Positions 36,819 through 48,105 of a DNA stretch of 64,000 bases are shown one piece after another. This DNA comes from a bacterium (lineage in GTDB: Bacteria; Arandabacterota; Arandabacteria; Arandabacterales; Arandabacteraceae). The DNA lies in NCBI GenBank assembly GCA_029933125.1, contig JAOZOU010000007.1, positions 62,001 to 126,000 on the forward strand, written 5' to 3'. Both the position numbers and the translations under genes were made by a program. Within the stretch, counting starts at the first letter, position 1. Each line of letters begins with the position of its first letter. A model generated the notes under the pieces. That model made no database searches. It saw only the letters and a program-made list of their open reading frames with translations, and was not told the origin of the DNA.

Positions 36819-37754
36819 ATGAACCGAGAAAAGAGGCTATTGAGAGACATTGCCCGCGAGGTAAGCCGGGGGCTTCGGAGCCGGAGGATTGGACAGCCGT
36901 TGAAACTGAGGAAGAAGCCATCAATCACGGAAACAGACACGGACGGCTTTTGTGCAACTCTTGGTCTCATCCAGGGCAAGTCATGCGATCTGGAGATATG
37001 GCTCGACCGCTATCCCGGGCTCGATAGGTCAATTTTCTACTACGGATTCGACTCCGAGAAAGAGGGTCCTATCCGCTCGCTTGCTCGGGCTGCCTCGAGG
37101 GAGCTGGGTCCTCACGGGAAGCTATGTGATAGGGACTATAAGCTGCATGAAGGGAGGTACCGGCTTCGTGCACCTATGAGAAGGGATCGGTTTGGACGCC
37201 CTTTCCTTGAGTGCTATCCTAACAAGAAGGCGTTTTTCTATGGTATATACGACGACGCAGAGGTGCCACCTGAAGGCAAAGACAGAGATCGGCTAGTAGA
37301 GCGCATCGTGGGATTCTTCGAGAGCGTGCTAACATCTCTGCCTGAATTCAGTGCGCCTGAACTCAACCATGATGTCTATCCTAAGATAGAGAATCGGAAA
37401 GTTGTGGCTTCTCATCTACGGAGGGAGAGAAGTGGGTATCTCGCCACCCGTCGGAAGCAGGCGGATGGGTACACGTGTCAGATCTGTGGCTTTCATTTTG
37501 AGGATGTCTATGGTGAGCTTGGGCGCGACTTTGCTGAAGCGCACCATATTGTTCCACTTGCAAAGTACGACGAGGTGCGGCGCACAACTGTTGATGATCT
37601 TATTACGGTCTGCTCCAACTGCCATCGGATGCTGTATCGAATGAATGGAACGCGAAAGGACCCACTCATATTGAAGCAGAGGGTTCGCAAGTTTGTCAGA
37701 GCAGCTCGTCGCAAGGGGCATACCTCATCTAGGAAGAGGAAACCGAGAAGGTAG
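36819..37754 (+). CDS. HNH endonuclease with unknown N-terminal domain
   Basis: 311 residues. The C-terminal third is a zinc-bound HNH domain: CQIC (220-223), EAHHIVPLAKY with the catalytic His pair (242-243), and CSNCH (265-269), as in McrA-type nucleases. The N-terminal 200 residues are not recognised; they may read DNA or its modification. The tail is strongly basic (RKRKPRR). AAAGGGGG precedes the ATG. It follows the HhH-like gene by 41 nt and precedes the methylase operon, whose own promoter lies after it. A role as a restriction nuclease is likely from motif and place. Confidence 0.85.
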   Translation: MNREKRLLRDIAREVSRGLRSRRIGQPLKLRKKPSITETDTDGFCATLGLIQGKSCDLEIWLDRYPGLDRSIFYYGFDSEKEGPIRSLARAASRELGPHGKLCDRDYKLHEGRYRLRAPMRRDRFGRPFLECYPNKKAFFYGIYDDAEVPPEGKDRDRLVERIVGFFESVLTSLPEFSAPELNHDVYPKIENRKVVASHLRRERSGYLATRRKQADGYTCQICGFHFEDVYGELGRDFAEAHHIVPLAKYDEVRRTTVDDLITVCSNCHRMLYRMNGTRKDPLILKQRVRKFVRAARRKGHTSSRKRKPRR

Positions 37755-37888
37755 AGCCCCACGACGTCTGGAGTATCTTCCCTTGAGCAGTCGTTCAAGG
37801 ACATTTGCGTTGCGGACGGCTCAACCACCAGACCAAAGCCCCAGGTGGCTTGCATCCTCAGGTGATCCCCCGAGCGATTCATTCTTTC

Positions 37889-37917
37889 TTGAGAATAGGT
37901 GAGTATCCATGTAAAAT
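37889..37917 (+). promoter_or_regulatory. Sigma-70-type promoter of the methylase-TcmP-helicase operon
   Basis: TTGAGA, 17-bp spacer, TAAAAT, about 120 nt before the methylase start. It is the only good match in the 285-nt gap between the HNH gene and the operon. Confidence 0.5.
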
Positions 37918-38039
37918 GGTGATCGCGGGACGGTGTATGGCCAGAATTGGTTCAGGGCTGGGCTGAGTCGTTTAGGTTCGACGCAATGCAAGCAAGGGCG
38001 AGAATACTTTCAGCGCGATGAAGCAAGGGAGATCTATAC

Positions 38040-41000
38040 GTGCAGGATGCCGATCTCCAAGGGATCAAGCAGTTACTTAGTGAGTACGACTCGGTTGAGA
38101 AGGGTTGTAGTTTCTTTCGACAGCTGGGTTATGAGGTTTTGGATCCGCCTGTTTCCTTCTCGCTTGAGGATCTCCCTCAAGGTGCGACTGAGTCGATCCG
38201 TGATGTCTATGAGCTTGTGAATGTCGGTCGGCCATCACCCTTCCGCGTCTTCCATGTCCAGCTGGAGGATGGAGCGATCCGCCGAACACCCATCCGGAGA
38301 TTCCTCGAGGCGTTCTATCGGCATCACCCTCAGGGCGAGAATCTCTTCGTGTTCTCTTCGAAGGACCGTTTTGATGAGCTGGCATTCGTGTCCCCGGTGC
38401 GCATCCCTGATCCCCGAGATAGTGCGAAGGTTCGCCTTTGGCTTCGCTACCTCCAAGTGCAAAGGACTGATCCCTACCGGACTGATCAGGAGGTTCTAAG
38501 TCGGATCCGGGCAGACGGGATACGCGACGCAACTAAGATTTGGGAGCTTCACAGAGAAGCCTTCAGTGTCCAGCGCGTCACGAAGGACTTCTTCAAGGAC
38601 TATAGCAAGATCTTTGGACTTGTAGCCAAACATCTTACCGAGATGCATCCCAAGAAGGGCTCCGAGTGGGCTCGCAGCTACGCTCACCAGCTTCTCAACC
38701 GCATCATGTTCATCTATTTCATTGCACGGAAGGGATGGCTGTTGGGACCGGACGGTGGGCCAGACCGGAACTTTATGCGCAACTTCTGGGAGGCGTATCG
38801 AGAGGCGAAGCTAGCATCAAGGCGAAAGCGCGACACCTTCCACCGCGACTGGCTCTCAGTACTCTTCTTTGAAGCTTTTAACAACAGGTGGCAAAACCGC
38901 GCTGAGTATCGCAAACGCTTTCCTGATTGGCTCATCAAGTCGCTTTCCCAAGCACCTTACCTCAATGGTGGTCTCTACACGGAGAACCGAGAAATCGATG
39001 GCTCCCTTCAGAAATATCTTTCAGATGAGGTGTTTGAATATCTCTTCGAGAAGTGGACCGACAACACTCCCCTCGGACTCTTTGAGCGTTACAACTTCAC
39101 GGTCGTTGAAAGCGGACGCTTCGACGAAGAGGTTGCAGTTGACCCCGAGATGCTCGGAATGGTTTATGAACGTTTGGTTAACATTGCCTTCGAGGTCGGC
39201 CAGGAAGCTGAAGAAACGGACCGCAGGGGTGAGGCTGGTATCTTCTACACCCCGCGCACAGAGATTGATCTCATGTGCCGGCTTTCTCTGGTGGACTGGC
39301 TCAGCAATCAACTCGGTGAGAAACACAAGGATCTTCTGTATCACTGGATTCTTGCTTTCTCAAGTGATGAGAAGGAAGAGGCTGACGAGAGGGTGACAAG
39401 GCAAGGGATGTGGCGCAGACTTAATGACCTTCTCCGCCGTGTCCGGGTGTCTGATCCCGACGTGGGTTCGGGTTCCTTCCTCATTGGCATGATGCTCGTC
39501 CTCGATGACCTGCAGGCACGGTGCAACAATGCTCTTGGTGAAGGTGAGACTCCCTACGAGCGGCGCAAGCGTATCTTGCGAGATCAACTATATGGTGTTG
39601 ATGTCATGGAATGGGCTGTCCGGGTTGCCGAGCTCAGGCTGTGGTTGCAACTTGTTGTGGAAACGGAGCTCCGCCCTGCGGAACGTCGCTTCAAACCACT
39701 TCTGCCCAACCTGAACTTCAAGCTCCGCTATGGCGACAGCCTCCTCCAAACAGTGGGTGATGTTGATATGAGCCCGTTCCGTCGAGCCAAGCTACCCATC
39801 TCGCGTCCCCTCAAAGGGCGTCTCACGAAGCTGCAGGGAAAGAAGCGCCACTTTTTCCAGGGTGAAACCAAGGGGCTCAGCGAGGAAATGCTCCTTAAGG
39901 AAGAGCTTGACCTTTTCCGTGCCATTCTTGATGAAAGAATCCATACGCTGAAGAAAGAGCTGAAGCGGGTGCGCCAGAGGCTTGAGGATATGAAATCACA
40001 GGGAGACATTTCGGAGGAGATATCAGGGTCAGGACGAACAGCGAGGGTGGCTCGCCAGGTAGAGGAGCAGATCGAGAGTTATGAGGAAGAGCTTCAGCGC
40101 TTCGAAGAGACCAGACGGGCTCTCAGGTCAGATCGGCCCCCACCTTTTGTCTGGGACATCGCATTCGTTGAGATTTTTGAGAGTGAGAATCCTGGCTTTG
40201 ACATTGTCATTGGGAACCCCCCTTATGTCCGCCAAGAAAAGATAAGCGACTATCTTGGGCGATTCGACCGGCGGGAATACCTGGAGAGACTTAACGACAG
40301 CCTCAGAGAAATCTACCCCGATTTCATGGGCAGGAGACGCAGGATCAGTGGAAGAGCAGACTACTACATCTATTTCTACCTACATGGTCTCTCGCTTTTG
40401 GCAGACAAAGGCACATTTTGTTTCATAACATCAAACTCATGGCTTGACGTTGATTTTGGCAAGGATCTCCAGGAGTTTCTGCTTTGCCATTGCCACTCAA
40501 AAATGGTGATCGATAACCGGGCCCGCCGGAGCTTTGCCCAGGCAGATGTCAACACTGTGATAGTACTCTTGGGTCAGCCCGATCGGAAACGGCGACTTGG
40601 GCGAAAGGAAATGCAATCCCGCCATGTGCGCTTTGTAGCTTTCAAGGTCCCATTTGAGGAAGCCCTGAGTCCTGTTGTGTACCTGGAGATCGAAGACAAG
40701 AAGGCTTACCGTCACATGGCGAACTTCCGTGTACTCAAGCGTCCTGAGTTCCGCTCGGTGCTCTGGGATCAGTGGTCTCTCTACCGGGAGGGGCTGGCTG
40801 AGCCAGAAGCTTGGACCGAAGAGGAAGAGGGAAAGTACGAAGGCGACAAGTGGGGTGGCAAGTATCTCCGAGCTCCCGACATCTACTTTACCATTCTTGA
40901 GAAAGGCAAGGGTAAACTCGTGCGCCTTGGCGATATCGCCGAGGTGCGTAGAGGATTCACAACAGGTGCTAACGAATTCTTCTATCTCCAACCTGTTGAT

Positions 41001-41930
41001 ATGACAGTCAAGCAGGTTTCCGAAGTGGCAGCCAAGAAGCCTAGGACCCCTGTTCGCGTCAAGAACGGTGCAGGCTGGGAGGGGGAGATTGAAGCGGCAT
41101 GGCTCCGCCCTGTAATCAAGAGCCCACGCGAAATCAAGACCCTGCAGGTACGGCTGGAGGATCTCAGCAACTTGATTTTCATACCACCGGATGGCGTTCG
41201 CAGAGTGATGGACACTTCCTCTCGCAGTGGAGTGCTTCAGTGCCTCAAGAAGCAGTGGCCTAAAGCTGTCGCCTACATCCGCTGGGGCGAACGGCAAGGC
41301 TACCAAAACCGCCCCACTTGCGCAAGTAGACCATGGTGGTGGGATGTAGGGGATCCGCGTATTCCGACGGCGATATGGTTCAAGGCATTCAACGATAGGT
41401 TCTTCGTACCTCATAATGACGTTGCACCATGTAGTGACAGGTTGTACGCCATTCACTGTGCCCAGGGCCCTGATGCTATGGCTGTCTCGGCAGCTATCAA
41501 CTACACGGCGCAGACCATTATCGCTGACGCATGCGGCAGAGTCAACCTTGGCGAAGGCGCGCTGGATAACATGACCTACGAGGCTGCGCGGAACTTGGTG
41601 CTAAACCCACCGGTCATCGATCCTGGCCAGAGGAGGAAGCTGGCGCAATCCTTTAGGGCTCTGGCCTGCTGTCCAGTGCGCAGCATCTTCCAGGAACTTG
41701 GGTTTGATCTTTGCCCGCTTAGTCGCTGCCAAGACCCAGAGCATCCATATGAACATGTCAAGCCCGAGGAGCTCACTCTCGACCAAGTGAAAGCTGCTTC
41801 GCCAGACCGATTCGATCTCGACTCAGTGGTCTTCGACGTGCTCGGGCTCAGTGATGACGAGCGACTTGAGGTCTACAAAGCGGTCGCCCAGCTCGTCAAA
41901 GACCGCCTCGTCAAAGCCAGGAGTGTATGA
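38040..41930 (+). CDS. Eco57I-type N6-adenine DNA methyltransferase (possible type IIG)
   Basis: 1296 residues from GTG 38040 (AAGGGAG eight bases upstream). Motif I is DPDVGSGSFL (472-481), with V where most have C; motif IV is NPPY (726-729). A region FYTPRTEIDLMC precedes motif I. The C-terminal third (KYLRAPDIYFTILEKGKGK ... GDIAEVRRGFTTGANEFF) is like the target-recognition part of Eco57I/PglX-type enzymes. The N-terminal 150 residues (RVFHVQLEDGAIRRTP) may hold a nuclease-like fold, but I see no clear PD-ExK motif. It overlaps tcmP by 4 nt (ATGA). The 5' end is duplicated as a broken fragment at 52824. It probably marks host DNA for an anti-phage system. Confidence 0.9.
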   Translation: MQDADLQGIKQLLSEYDSVEKGCSFFRQLGYEVLDPPVSFSLEDLPQGATESIRDVYELVNVGRPSPFRVFHVQLEDGAIRRTPIRRFLEAFYRHHPQGENLFVFSSKDRFDELAFVSPVRIPDPRDSAKVRLWLRYLQVQRTDPYRTDQEVLSRIRADGIRDATKIWELHREAFSVQRVTKDFFKDYSKIFGLVAKHLTEMHPKKGSEWARSYAHQLLNRIMFIYFIARKGWLLGPDGGPDRNFMRNFWEAYREAKLASRRKRDTFHRDWLSVLFFEAFNNRWQNRAEYRKRFPDWLIKSLSQAPYLNGGLYTENREIDGSLQKYLSDEVFEYLFEKWTDNTPLGLFERYNFTVVESGRFDEEVAVDPEMLGMVYERLVNIAFEVGQEAEETDRRGEAGIFYTPRTEIDLMCRLSLVDWLSNQLGEKHKDLLYHWILAFSSDEKEEADERVTRQGMWRRLNDLLRRVRVSDPDVGSGSFLIGMMLVLDDLQARCNNALGEGETPYERRKRILRDQLYGVDVMEWAVRVAELRLWLQLVVETELRPAERRFKPLLPNLNFKLRYGDSLLQTVGDVDMSPFRRAKLPISRPLKGRLTKLQGKKRHFFQGETKGLSEEMLLKEELDLFRAILDERIHTLKKELKRVRQRLEDMKSQGDISEEISGSGRTARVARQVEEQIESYEEELQRFEETRRALRSDRPPPFVWDIAFVEIFESENPGFDIVIGNPPYVRQEKISDYLGRFDRREYLERLNDSLREIYPDFMGRRRRISGRADYYIYFYLHGLSLLADKGTFCFITSNSWLDVDFGKDLQEFLLCHCHSKMVIDNRARRSFAQADVNTVIVLLGQPDRKRRLGRKEMQSRHVRFVAFKVPFEEALSPVVYLEIEDKKAYRHMANFRVLKRPEFRSVLWDQWSLYREGLAEPEAWTEEEEGKYEGDKWGGKYLRAPDIYFTILEKGKGKLVRLGDIAEVRRGFTTGANEFFYLQPVDMTVKQVSEVAAKKPRTPVRVKNGAGWEGEIEAAWLRPVIKSPREIKTLQVRLEDLSNLIFIPPDGVRRVMDTSSRSGVLQCLKKQWPKAVAYIRWGERQGYQNRPTCASRPWWWDVGDPRIPTAIWFKAFNDRFFVPHNDVAPCSDRLYAIHCAQGPDAMAVSAAINYTAQTIIADACGRVNLGEGALDNMTYEAARNLVLNPPVIDPGQRRKLAQSFRALACCPVRSIFQELGFDLCPLSRCQDPEHPYEHVKPEELTLDQVKAASPDRFDLDSVVFDVLGLSDDERLEVYKAVAQLVKDRLVKARSV

Positions 41931-43009
41931 AAGTGTCCAAGTATCAGCTAAAGGAGGTCTCGAAGGCAAAGCTGATCATCTTGGGAAAGTATTTCCCAGC
42001 ATGGGCACGCATTCTTGGATCGCGGAATCCTCTGCTCGGGTATGTAGATTGCTTCGCTGGCGCTGGGAGATACACGGGTGGGGAGGAAGGCTCACCGCTC
42101 ATTATCCTTCGCAAGGCTGTGGAGGTCTGCCGCTCCGAGACTCTTCGGTTGGTAGCCTTCTTTGTCGAGAAAGACGCTAGCTCTGCCGAGAGGCTGCAGT
42201 CCGAGATACAGTCCACTTTTCCAAAGCTTCACAATGTATCTTGGAGAGTCTTTAATGAAGATGCTCATGACTTCATTCCAAAGCTTCTCGAGGCCATGCC
42301 TGAAGCGCTGCCGTCCTTTTTCTTCATCGACCCATACGGTCATCCTCTTAGTATACCGGTTATGAATCAAATCCTTTCGCGGAGGAGGTCAGAGATCCTC
42401 CTCAATCTCATGTGGTACGTTGTTAACATGCACCTTAACAATCCGCAGATGAAGACGGCCATGGACTCGATGTTCGGGCACGGCAATTGGTGCCTGCAAC
42501 CCTTTATGCAAGCCAAGGGCCACATACGTGAAAGTGAATTCGTCGACTATTTTTTATCTCACCTAGAGGCGGAGTATCTACTTAGGTTCAGGATCCGCTT
42601 CAGTCCTGAGGACCGGGTGCGACGTGGAGAACGCCGAACCAAGTACTATCTTATCCATCTATCAAACCACGTCAAAGCCGCACTCCTCATGAAGGAGGTA
42701 ATGTGGCATCTGGGTGATGAGATGGGCACCTTTGATTTCTCTGCTACGCATCAGGCATACCTGTTCCCCAGGACGCCGCAGCTAAATGACCTAATCAAAT
42801 ACCTTCGTCAACACTATGTCGGCAAGGAAATTCGGATCTCATTCGATGGGTTGCGTGAAGAAACCTGGGATCTTCCGTTCCTTGAGAAGCACTACCGGAA
42901 AGCGATAAGAACGTTGGAGATAAATCGAGAATTGTCAGTCCAACGTGTCGAGTCGAAGAGAACAGGTATCAAGGGTAAGGATATTATCATTTTCGGTAGA
43001 AGACGGTAA
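41927..43009 (+). CDS. tcmP: Three-Cys-motif partner protein TcmP
   Basis: 360 residues. [13 protein letters not shown] (40-52) is a Rossmann-type SAM- or nucleotide-binding opening, and [11 protein letters not shown] (131-141) has the DPYG motif typical of TcmP. The family is known from its constant pairing with the three-cysteine DUF5131/Gp37-Gp68 protein, encoded here 1 nt downstream. Its fold suggests a methyltransferase-like role; the substrate is not known to me. It starts inside the methylase stop (4-nt overlap), so translation is coupled. Confidence 0.88.
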   Translation: MKVSKYQLKEVSKAKLIILGKYFPAWARILGSRNPLLGYVDCFAGAGRYTGGEEGSPLIILRKAVEVCRSETLRLVAFFVEKDASSAERLQSEIQSTFPKLHNVSWRVFNEDAHDFIPKLLEAMPEALPSFFFIDPYGHPLSIPVMNQILSRRRSEILLNLMWYVVNMHLNNPQMKTAMDSMFGHGNWCLQPFMQAKGHIRESEFVDYFLSHLEAEYLLRFRIRFSPEDRVRRGERRTKYYLIHLSNHVKAALLMKEVMWHLGDEMGTFDFSATHQAYLFPRTPQLNDLIKYLRQHYVGKEIRISFDGLREETWDLPFLEKHYRKAIRTLEINRELSVQRVESKRTGIKGKDIIIFGRRR

Positions 43010-43010
43010 G

Positions 43011-43751
43011 ATGAGCCACTATTCGAAGATCGAGTGGACCGAGAGAACTTGGAATCCGGTTACTGGTTGCACCAAGGTCAGCCCCGGTTGCAAGCACTGC
43101 TACGCTGAGCGCTTTGCTCGGCGACTACAGAAAATGGGGAACCCAAGATACCGAAACGGTTTTACATTAACACTCCACGAGGACCTGTTGGAATTGCCCT
43201 TGCAGTGGAAAAAGCCATCGATGATCTTCGTAAATTCGATGTCTGATCTTTTCCACGAACAGGTGCCGTTTAGATTTATCCTTAGAGCTTTTGAAACGAT
43301 GAGGAGGGCGGACTGGCATGTTTATCAAATCCTTACTAAGCGATCTTCAAGGCTCGCTGAATTAGCGGACAAGCTGGATTGGCCCCGAAACATATGGGTG
43401 GGCGTTAGCGTGGAGACTGCGAAGTTCTACGAGCGGATCAAGCACCTGCAGGCGGTCCCGGCCGAGGTGCGGTTCGTCTCATGCGAGCCTCTGCTGGGTC
43501 CCCTTGATAATATGCCGCTCGAAGGTATTCATTGGGTGATCGTGGGCGGAGAATCTGGCCCTAGGGCAAGGCCGATGCGTCTACGGTGGATCCTGTCGAT
43601 AATGGAGCAGTGTCGTAGATCGAACGTTCCGTTCTTCTTCAAGCAGTGGGGTGGAGTACACAAGTGGAGGAACGGTCGTGAATTGATGGGAAAGGAGTTC
43701 AACGAGATGCCACGCTTCGAGATAGCAGGTGTCTGGAGAGGGAGTAAATGA
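43011..43751 (+). CDS. DUF5131 / phage Gp37-Gp68-like three-cysteine protein
   Basis: 246 residues from ATG 43011, one base after the tcmP stop. Starts [20 protein letters not shown]; the cysteines C20-x6-C27-x2-C30 are the three-Cys motif. Also [37 protein letters not shown] and [13 protein letters not shown], all family landmarks. The cysteine triad and barrel-like order of segments look like a radical SAM enzyme with altered spacing; whether it binds an Fe-S cluster is inference. It overlaps the helicase start by 4 nt. Linked to TcmP in many genomes, probably as one nucleic-acid-modifying pair. Confidence 0.88.
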   Translation: MSHYSKIEWTERTWNPVTGCTKVSPGCKHCYAERFARRLQKMGNPRYRNGFTLTLHEDLLELPLQWKKPSMIFVNSMSDLFHEQVPFRFILRAFETMRRADWHVYQILTKRSSRLAELADKLDWPRNIWVGVSVETAKFYERIKHLQAVPAEVRFVSCEPLLGPLDNMPLEGIHWVIVGGESGPRARPMRLRWILSIMEQCRRSNVPFFFKQWGGVHKWRNGRELMGKEFNEMPRFEIAGVWRGSK

Positions 43752-46700
43752 ACCCTATCTCCGACCTCATTGACAATCGTAGGCACACACTTGCAGAGGT
43801 CCTGCGTAGCATCTTATCACAAAGCAAGGATCCTCGCTTGGATGTCGTGACTGCCTTCTTTAACCTCAAAGGGCTTGAGGCTCTCGAGCCGGAGATCGAT
43901 GCCCTGGCTCAATTGCGGCTCCTCCTGGGCAAGGAGCAAGAGCAGGGTTTCGTCGTCGGACAGCGTCTCCTTTCTGAGCTCGAGGATGCTACCTCCCGAG
44001 GGGAAACTACTGGCGCGGAGATTGGACGATGGTATGGATTCCTTGCCGGGGACACTGTTGAGGTTCGATGTTACGAGAAGGCTTTCGTTCATGGGAAAGC
44101 GTATCTCTTAGATGGGGTACCTACCTTAGGTTCTTTGGGCATCGTGGGTTCCTCCAACTTCACGGGGGGTGGACTCACTACCAATCTCGAGCTCAACGCT
44201 GTTCTCAAGCAGGCCTCAGCGATCAAAGATCTGAAGGCCTGGTTTGAGGATCTTTGGAGTGAGGCGGAGGATTACAAGGCAGACCTCCTGGCACTGCTGG
44301 GGCGGTTCACGCGTACTTATACGCCTTACGAGATCTACATCAAGGTCATCTATGAGGCACTGCGGGATAAGCTGGACGAGGAACTTGCAGAGCGTGATGA
44401 TCATCCATCACCGATTGCCCTGACCGACTTTCAACATGATGGATACTTAGCAGCTCGTGAGATCTTGGAGAACTACGGTGGCGTGATCATCGCTGATTCA
44501 GTCGGTCTTGGCAAGACCTATCTTGCTCTTAGGCTCTTAGAGGACTATGCCTACCATGAGCGGCAGACCGCGCTGGTAGTGTGTCCTGCCGCCATCGCTG
44601 ACACGGTCTGGCGTCCTCTACTCCAGCGGTTCGCAATCCCTCACGAGACCATCTCAATGGAGCGGGTGAGCCAAAGTGATTTCCCGGTTGATGAGTATGC
44701 GGCCAAGTTCCGGATCATCGTTGTGGATGAGAGTCACAATTTCCGCAACCCAGACACCAACCGCTGGCAAAACCTTTTCAGGATTATTGCTGAGGGCGAT
44801 CCGGACAAGAAGGTCATCCTCCTCACCGCTACACCTGTCAACAACACTGTATTTGACCTCTATCACCAGTTGCGTCTTATCACCCGAGATGAACGCCGCT
44901 TGTTTCTCGCTGCGGGCATTCCTGATCTTTTCACCTACTTCCGACGCGCTGAGGAGAACAAGGAAGCCCTGTATGAGGTTCTGGAGGCGGCAGCTGTTCG
45001 GCGGAGCCGACCTTTTATCCGCACCAACTACCCCGAAGCGGAGATCGACGGACAGAAAGTTAGGTTCCCTGAGAGAAAACTGCATACGATAGACTACAGT
45101 CTTAGCGAGACCTATGGACCTGATCTCTATCGCAAGGTTGCCAAAGCCATTGAGGAGCTCTTTCTCGCCCCCTATCAGATCGATACCTACAGGCGCGAAC
45201 TGATTAAGGCGAGGAAGGTTCGCTTGGGGCAGCGGAATCCGTTTGAAGATCCAAACGAAAGCGAAGATACCATGGTCCAGAGGCTACAGGAGACCTTTGG
45301 TTGGTCCAAGAAGGAGGCACACGAGTTCCTGATGACTATTGGTCGCCAGACAGCACTCGCACATATTATGCGGGTGCTCTACCTTAAGCGGCTGGAATCC
45401 TCGATCGAAGCGTTAAGGATTTCGCTCGGTAGGCTCAAGGGTTTTATGGAGAAATTTCTCGAGGCACTTGAGAAGGGTAGGCTCCTTGAAGCTGGTGAGT
45501 ACCGCCGGTGGTTGCAGTTGGAGGACTCCTGGGACGAGGATGGGGAGGCATTTGACTTTGATGCTTTCATAGATGCTCTTCCCACCTTGCCCAGTGGCAA
45601 GTACGATGTCGAGAGCATCCGGAAGGCTGTTAAGGCTGACTTAACCGCGCTCGAGAACTCCCTTTCGGAACTGTCAAAGGAGCGGACTGATGATAAGCTC
45701 GAATCGTTAAAGGCACTCCTTTCGTCGCCGGAGCTCCTTGGAAGAAAGGTCGTGGTTTTCTCGTACTTCAAGGATACCGCTCGCTACATCTACAACGAGA
45801 TCAAGCAAGACGAGCAGTTTTTGTCGGACCTGGGGCATAAGCGCATTAGCATCGTCGATAGTAATGTCAAGCCCTACGAGCGGCGTGGTCGCATTGTACG
45901 GTTTGCGCCGCAGGCTAACGGCGAACCAGACATGGCAAAGGATCAGCAAATTGATCTCCTCATAAGCACAGATGTGTTGTCAGAGGGGCAGAATCTGCAG
46001 GACGCTGATACAATTGTAAACTATGATCTTCATTGGAACCCAGTTCGCATGGTGCAGAGGGTCGGCCGGCTTGACCGAATTGGCTCACCCCACGAGGTGA
46101 TTCATGTATACAACTTTTTCCCTGAGGAGGAGCTGGAAGACATTCTCCGCCTGCTTAAAAGACTTCACGATAAGCTGAATGCAATCAACCGGACAGTGGG
46201 TCTCGATGCCTCAATACTCGGCGAGACACCGAACCCGATGGACTTCAACATACTTCGGCGGCTTGAGCGAGAGGACAGAAGTACACTGGAGGAATTGGAG
46301 GAAGAGAGCGAACTCACGGTGGGCGAGTTCCTCAAGCAGGATTTGCTACGGTTCCTTAAGGAGGCTGGTGAGGAAAGGCTTAAGGAAATTCCGCTAGGAG
46401 TTGGAACAGCGAAGCAGACTAGGGAAGGATCTAAGGGCTTCTTTGCAGCGTTTCGTAATCCGCTCACGAGCCAGCATCACTGGTTGTTCTTCGATGAGGG
46501 GAGGGGACGGATTGTGGAGAGGCGACTCGAAGCCATAAAGGTCATCCGTAGTGAGGCGTCCGAGGGTCCGGCCGCTCTGCCTGAGGATTTTGATCCCAGA
46601 CCCATGATCCAGAAGCTTCGACGCCATCTATGGAATCGTATCCGCTCGGCGGCTATAGCCCCGCAGAAGTTTCCGTCACCGCAACGGCAGGTCATAAACT

Positions 46701-46966
46701 GGCTTCATAGCCTACCCCCCTCGGCTGATCGCAACACTCTGCTGGGATATTTTGAAGCTAGGTCAATAGCTGGTCCTGACCTGAAGGAGTTAAGGCGCCT
46801 GTGGCGATCTCGTTCCCAGCGTCCTAGCGAGGAATGGCAGGATATGCTTATGGAGTTTGCTGAGAGCCACCCCCATCCACCCTCCCCGGGCGAGGTCGAG
46901 CGAGCCCTTGCGCCCCAATCCGAGGAAGACCTCGAATGCATCGCCTGGATGCTCATCGTCCGGTGA
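43748..46966 (+). CDS. PLD-like nuclease - SNF2/DEAH helicase fusion
   Basis: 1072 residues. An N-terminal phospholipase D-like domain has FVHGKAYLL (His115, Lys117) and [10 protein letters not shown] (134-143), the HxK...SN half-site pattern of PLD nucleases. The helicase part has [10 protein letters not shown] (Walker A, Lys256), VVDESH (325-330), LLTATPVNN (motif III, 358-366) and later [12 protein letters not shown] (motif VI), the SNF2-like signature. A C-terminal region of about 250 residues is helical and unknown. Such fusions act as translocating restriction effectors next to methylases. Translation is coupled to the DUF5131 gene (ATGA overlap). Last gene of the four-gene operon. Confidence 0.92.
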   Translation: MNPISDLIDNRRHTLAEVLRSILSQSKDPRLDVVTAFFNLKGLEALEPEIDALAQLRLLLGKEQEQGFVVGQRLLSELEDATSRGETTGAEIGRWYGFLAGDTVEVRCYEKAFVHGKAYLLDGVPTLGSLGIVGSSNFTGGGLTTNLELNAVLKQASAIKDLKAWFEDLWSEAEDYKADLLALLGRFTRTYTPYEIYIKVIYEALRDKLDEELAERDDHPSPIALTDFQHDGYLAAREILENYGGVIIADSVGLGKTYLALRLLEDYAYHERQTALVVCPAAIADTVWRPLLQRFAIPHETISMERVSQSDFPVDEYAAKFRIIVVDESHNFRNPDTNRWQNLFRIIAEGDPDKKVILLTATPVNNTVFDLYHQLRLITRDERRLFLAAGIPDLFTYFRRAEENKEALYEVLEAAAVRRSRPFIRTNYPEAEIDGQKVRFPERKLHTIDYSLSETYGPDLYRKVAKAIEELFLAPYQIDTYRRELIKARKVRLGQRNPFEDPNESEDTMVQRLQETFGWSKKEAHEFLMTIGRQTALAHIMRVLYLKRLESSIEALRISLGRLKGFMEKFLEALEKGRLLEAGEYRRWLQLEDSWDEDGEAFDFDAFIDALPTLPSGKYDVESIRKAVKADLTALENSLSELSKERTDDKLESLKALLSSPELLGRKVVVFSYFKDTARYIYNEIKQDEQFLSDLGHKRISIVDSNVKPYERRGRIVRFAPQANGEPDMAKDQQIDLLISTDVLSEGQNLQDADTIVNYDLHWNPVRMVQRVGRLDRIGSPHEVIHVYNFFPEEELEDILRLLKRLHDKLNAINRTVGLDASILGETPNPMDFNILRRLEREDRSTLEELEEESELTVGEFLKQDLLRFLKEAGEERLKEIPLGVGTAKQTREGSKGFFAAFRNPLTSQHHWLFFDEGRGRIVERRLEAIKVIRSEASEGPAALPEDFDPRPMIQKLRRHLWNRIRSAAIAPQKFPSPQRQVINWLHSLPPSADRNTLLGYFEARSIAGPDLKELRRLWRSRSQRPSEEWQDMLMEFAESHPHPPSPGEVERALAPQSEEDLECIAWMLIVR

Positions 46967-47037
46967 CTGGGATGGGAGCCCAGATCTCTTGTGTGTCGTG
47001 TTCTTGGGTTTCAGGCATTTCTAAGGAGGGACTTGAG

Positions 47038-47445
47038 ATGAGATGCGAGAAGTGTCAGAAAGAGTATCCATCAAGATACTACTTCGATGAGCCAGGAATC
47101 TGCATCTATTGCCAAAAGAAGTTGCGCGAAGGCCATGAGGTCGAGTCGCAGACTCCAAGCAGTATGTCTCGGACGGAAACGGCGACTCCTAAAGAGGGTA
47201 CCAGTCCTGGTCAGGCAGTAACTGATGCATTACGGATATTCGCATGGCTTAATCTGTTCGCGGGCATCATCCTAGGTATGCTCGTTTGGGCTCAGTTTGC
47301 GAGTTCAGGCTACGAACCCAACGCCCTAGCGATAGTGGCAGGTCTGGTGTTAATGCTGGAAGGTATTTGTAGTTACATTTTCTTTGCTACAGTTGTCTCG
47401 ATTTCAGACAAGGTGTCAGCGATACGGCGGAAAATTGAATCTTAG
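47038..47445 (+). CDS. Small zinc-ribbon membrane protein
   Basis: 135 residues from ATG 47038, with AAGGAGGG nearby; a longer frame from 46936 overlaps the helicase end and lacks a ribosome site. CEKC ... CIYC is a four-cysteine zinc ribbon; after a serine/threonine linker come two membrane helices (WLNLFAGIILGMLVWAQFA and LAIVAGLVLMLEGICSYIFF). Starts 71 nt after the helicase stop, so it may be read from the same transcript. Membrane proteins at the end of defence operons sometimes act as effectors; here this is only a suggestion. Confidence 0.6.
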   Translation: MRCEKCQKEYPSRYYFDEPGICIYCQKKLREGHEVESQTPSSMSRTETATPKEGTSPGQAVTDALRIFAWLNLFAGIILGMLVWAQFASSGYEPNALAIVAGLVLMLEGICSYIFFATVVSISDKVSAIRRKIES

Positions 47446-48105
47446 CATCAAGGGTGAATGATTCAATTGGTTGTTCGACAATTCTGGCCACCTGCATAAG
47501 CTTATTGATCACAGTTCCAAGGGTGTGGGTTCCAGGTACCAATGTCCGAGCCGAAGCGAGTCGTCTACATGACCCTAGCTCCGGTCCGACAGCTGCATGA
47601 CTCACAAGTGCCCAACTGGCTACCGGTAAGACAGTACAAGCAACGTGACAGGATCCATCTGATTCCCCGGTCGGATGGCGATTGTGCTCACCATCTAACA
47701 AGGTTCTAGGATTGTCTGGACAGCGTATCTAGTTTCGAAAATGTGGACTGGAGCTAGAGGGCCAAAACCGACAAAAACGGGGCAAGAATGGAAAGAGGGT
47801 CTACGGAAGGCGAAGCGGTCGGGGATCGTTGTCGTAACCCGTGATACCATTTTCATGAAGTTGGGACCCACAATCGCCTGGGGAGCGAGGATTCCGATTT
47901 TTGCCCATAGTTACTAAGCGGGAAGCTACTGCAGTCAGGAAGATGTCTTGAGAGTGTTTGCTTACAAACAGAAGCATAGCAGGTGACCGAGGAGTTAATA
48001 TCTACAGCTAGGGCAGAGCGGGTGGTAGGAGCTGGGCAGGTCCATACATCGCAGGGTTGGCTGCAGTGGCCTTTCAGGTTAACCCCAGCGTAAGCCCCGG
48101 GAGAA
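47446..48105. other. Intergenic, no gene recognised
   Basis: About 660 nt after the zinc-ribbon gene. Short frames lack family features. It probably contains eroded sequence from the island edge. Confidence 0.4.

Noticed and set aside
40497-41456. Long antisense ORF of 319 codons
   Set aside because: Fully inside the methylase gene on the other strand, no protein-like features; a shadow frame.
37889-46966. DISARM or BREX locus
   Set aside because: Methylase and PLD/helicase are present, but there is no DrmA/DrmB (DUF1998), PglZ or BrxC, and PLD and helicase are one protein here.
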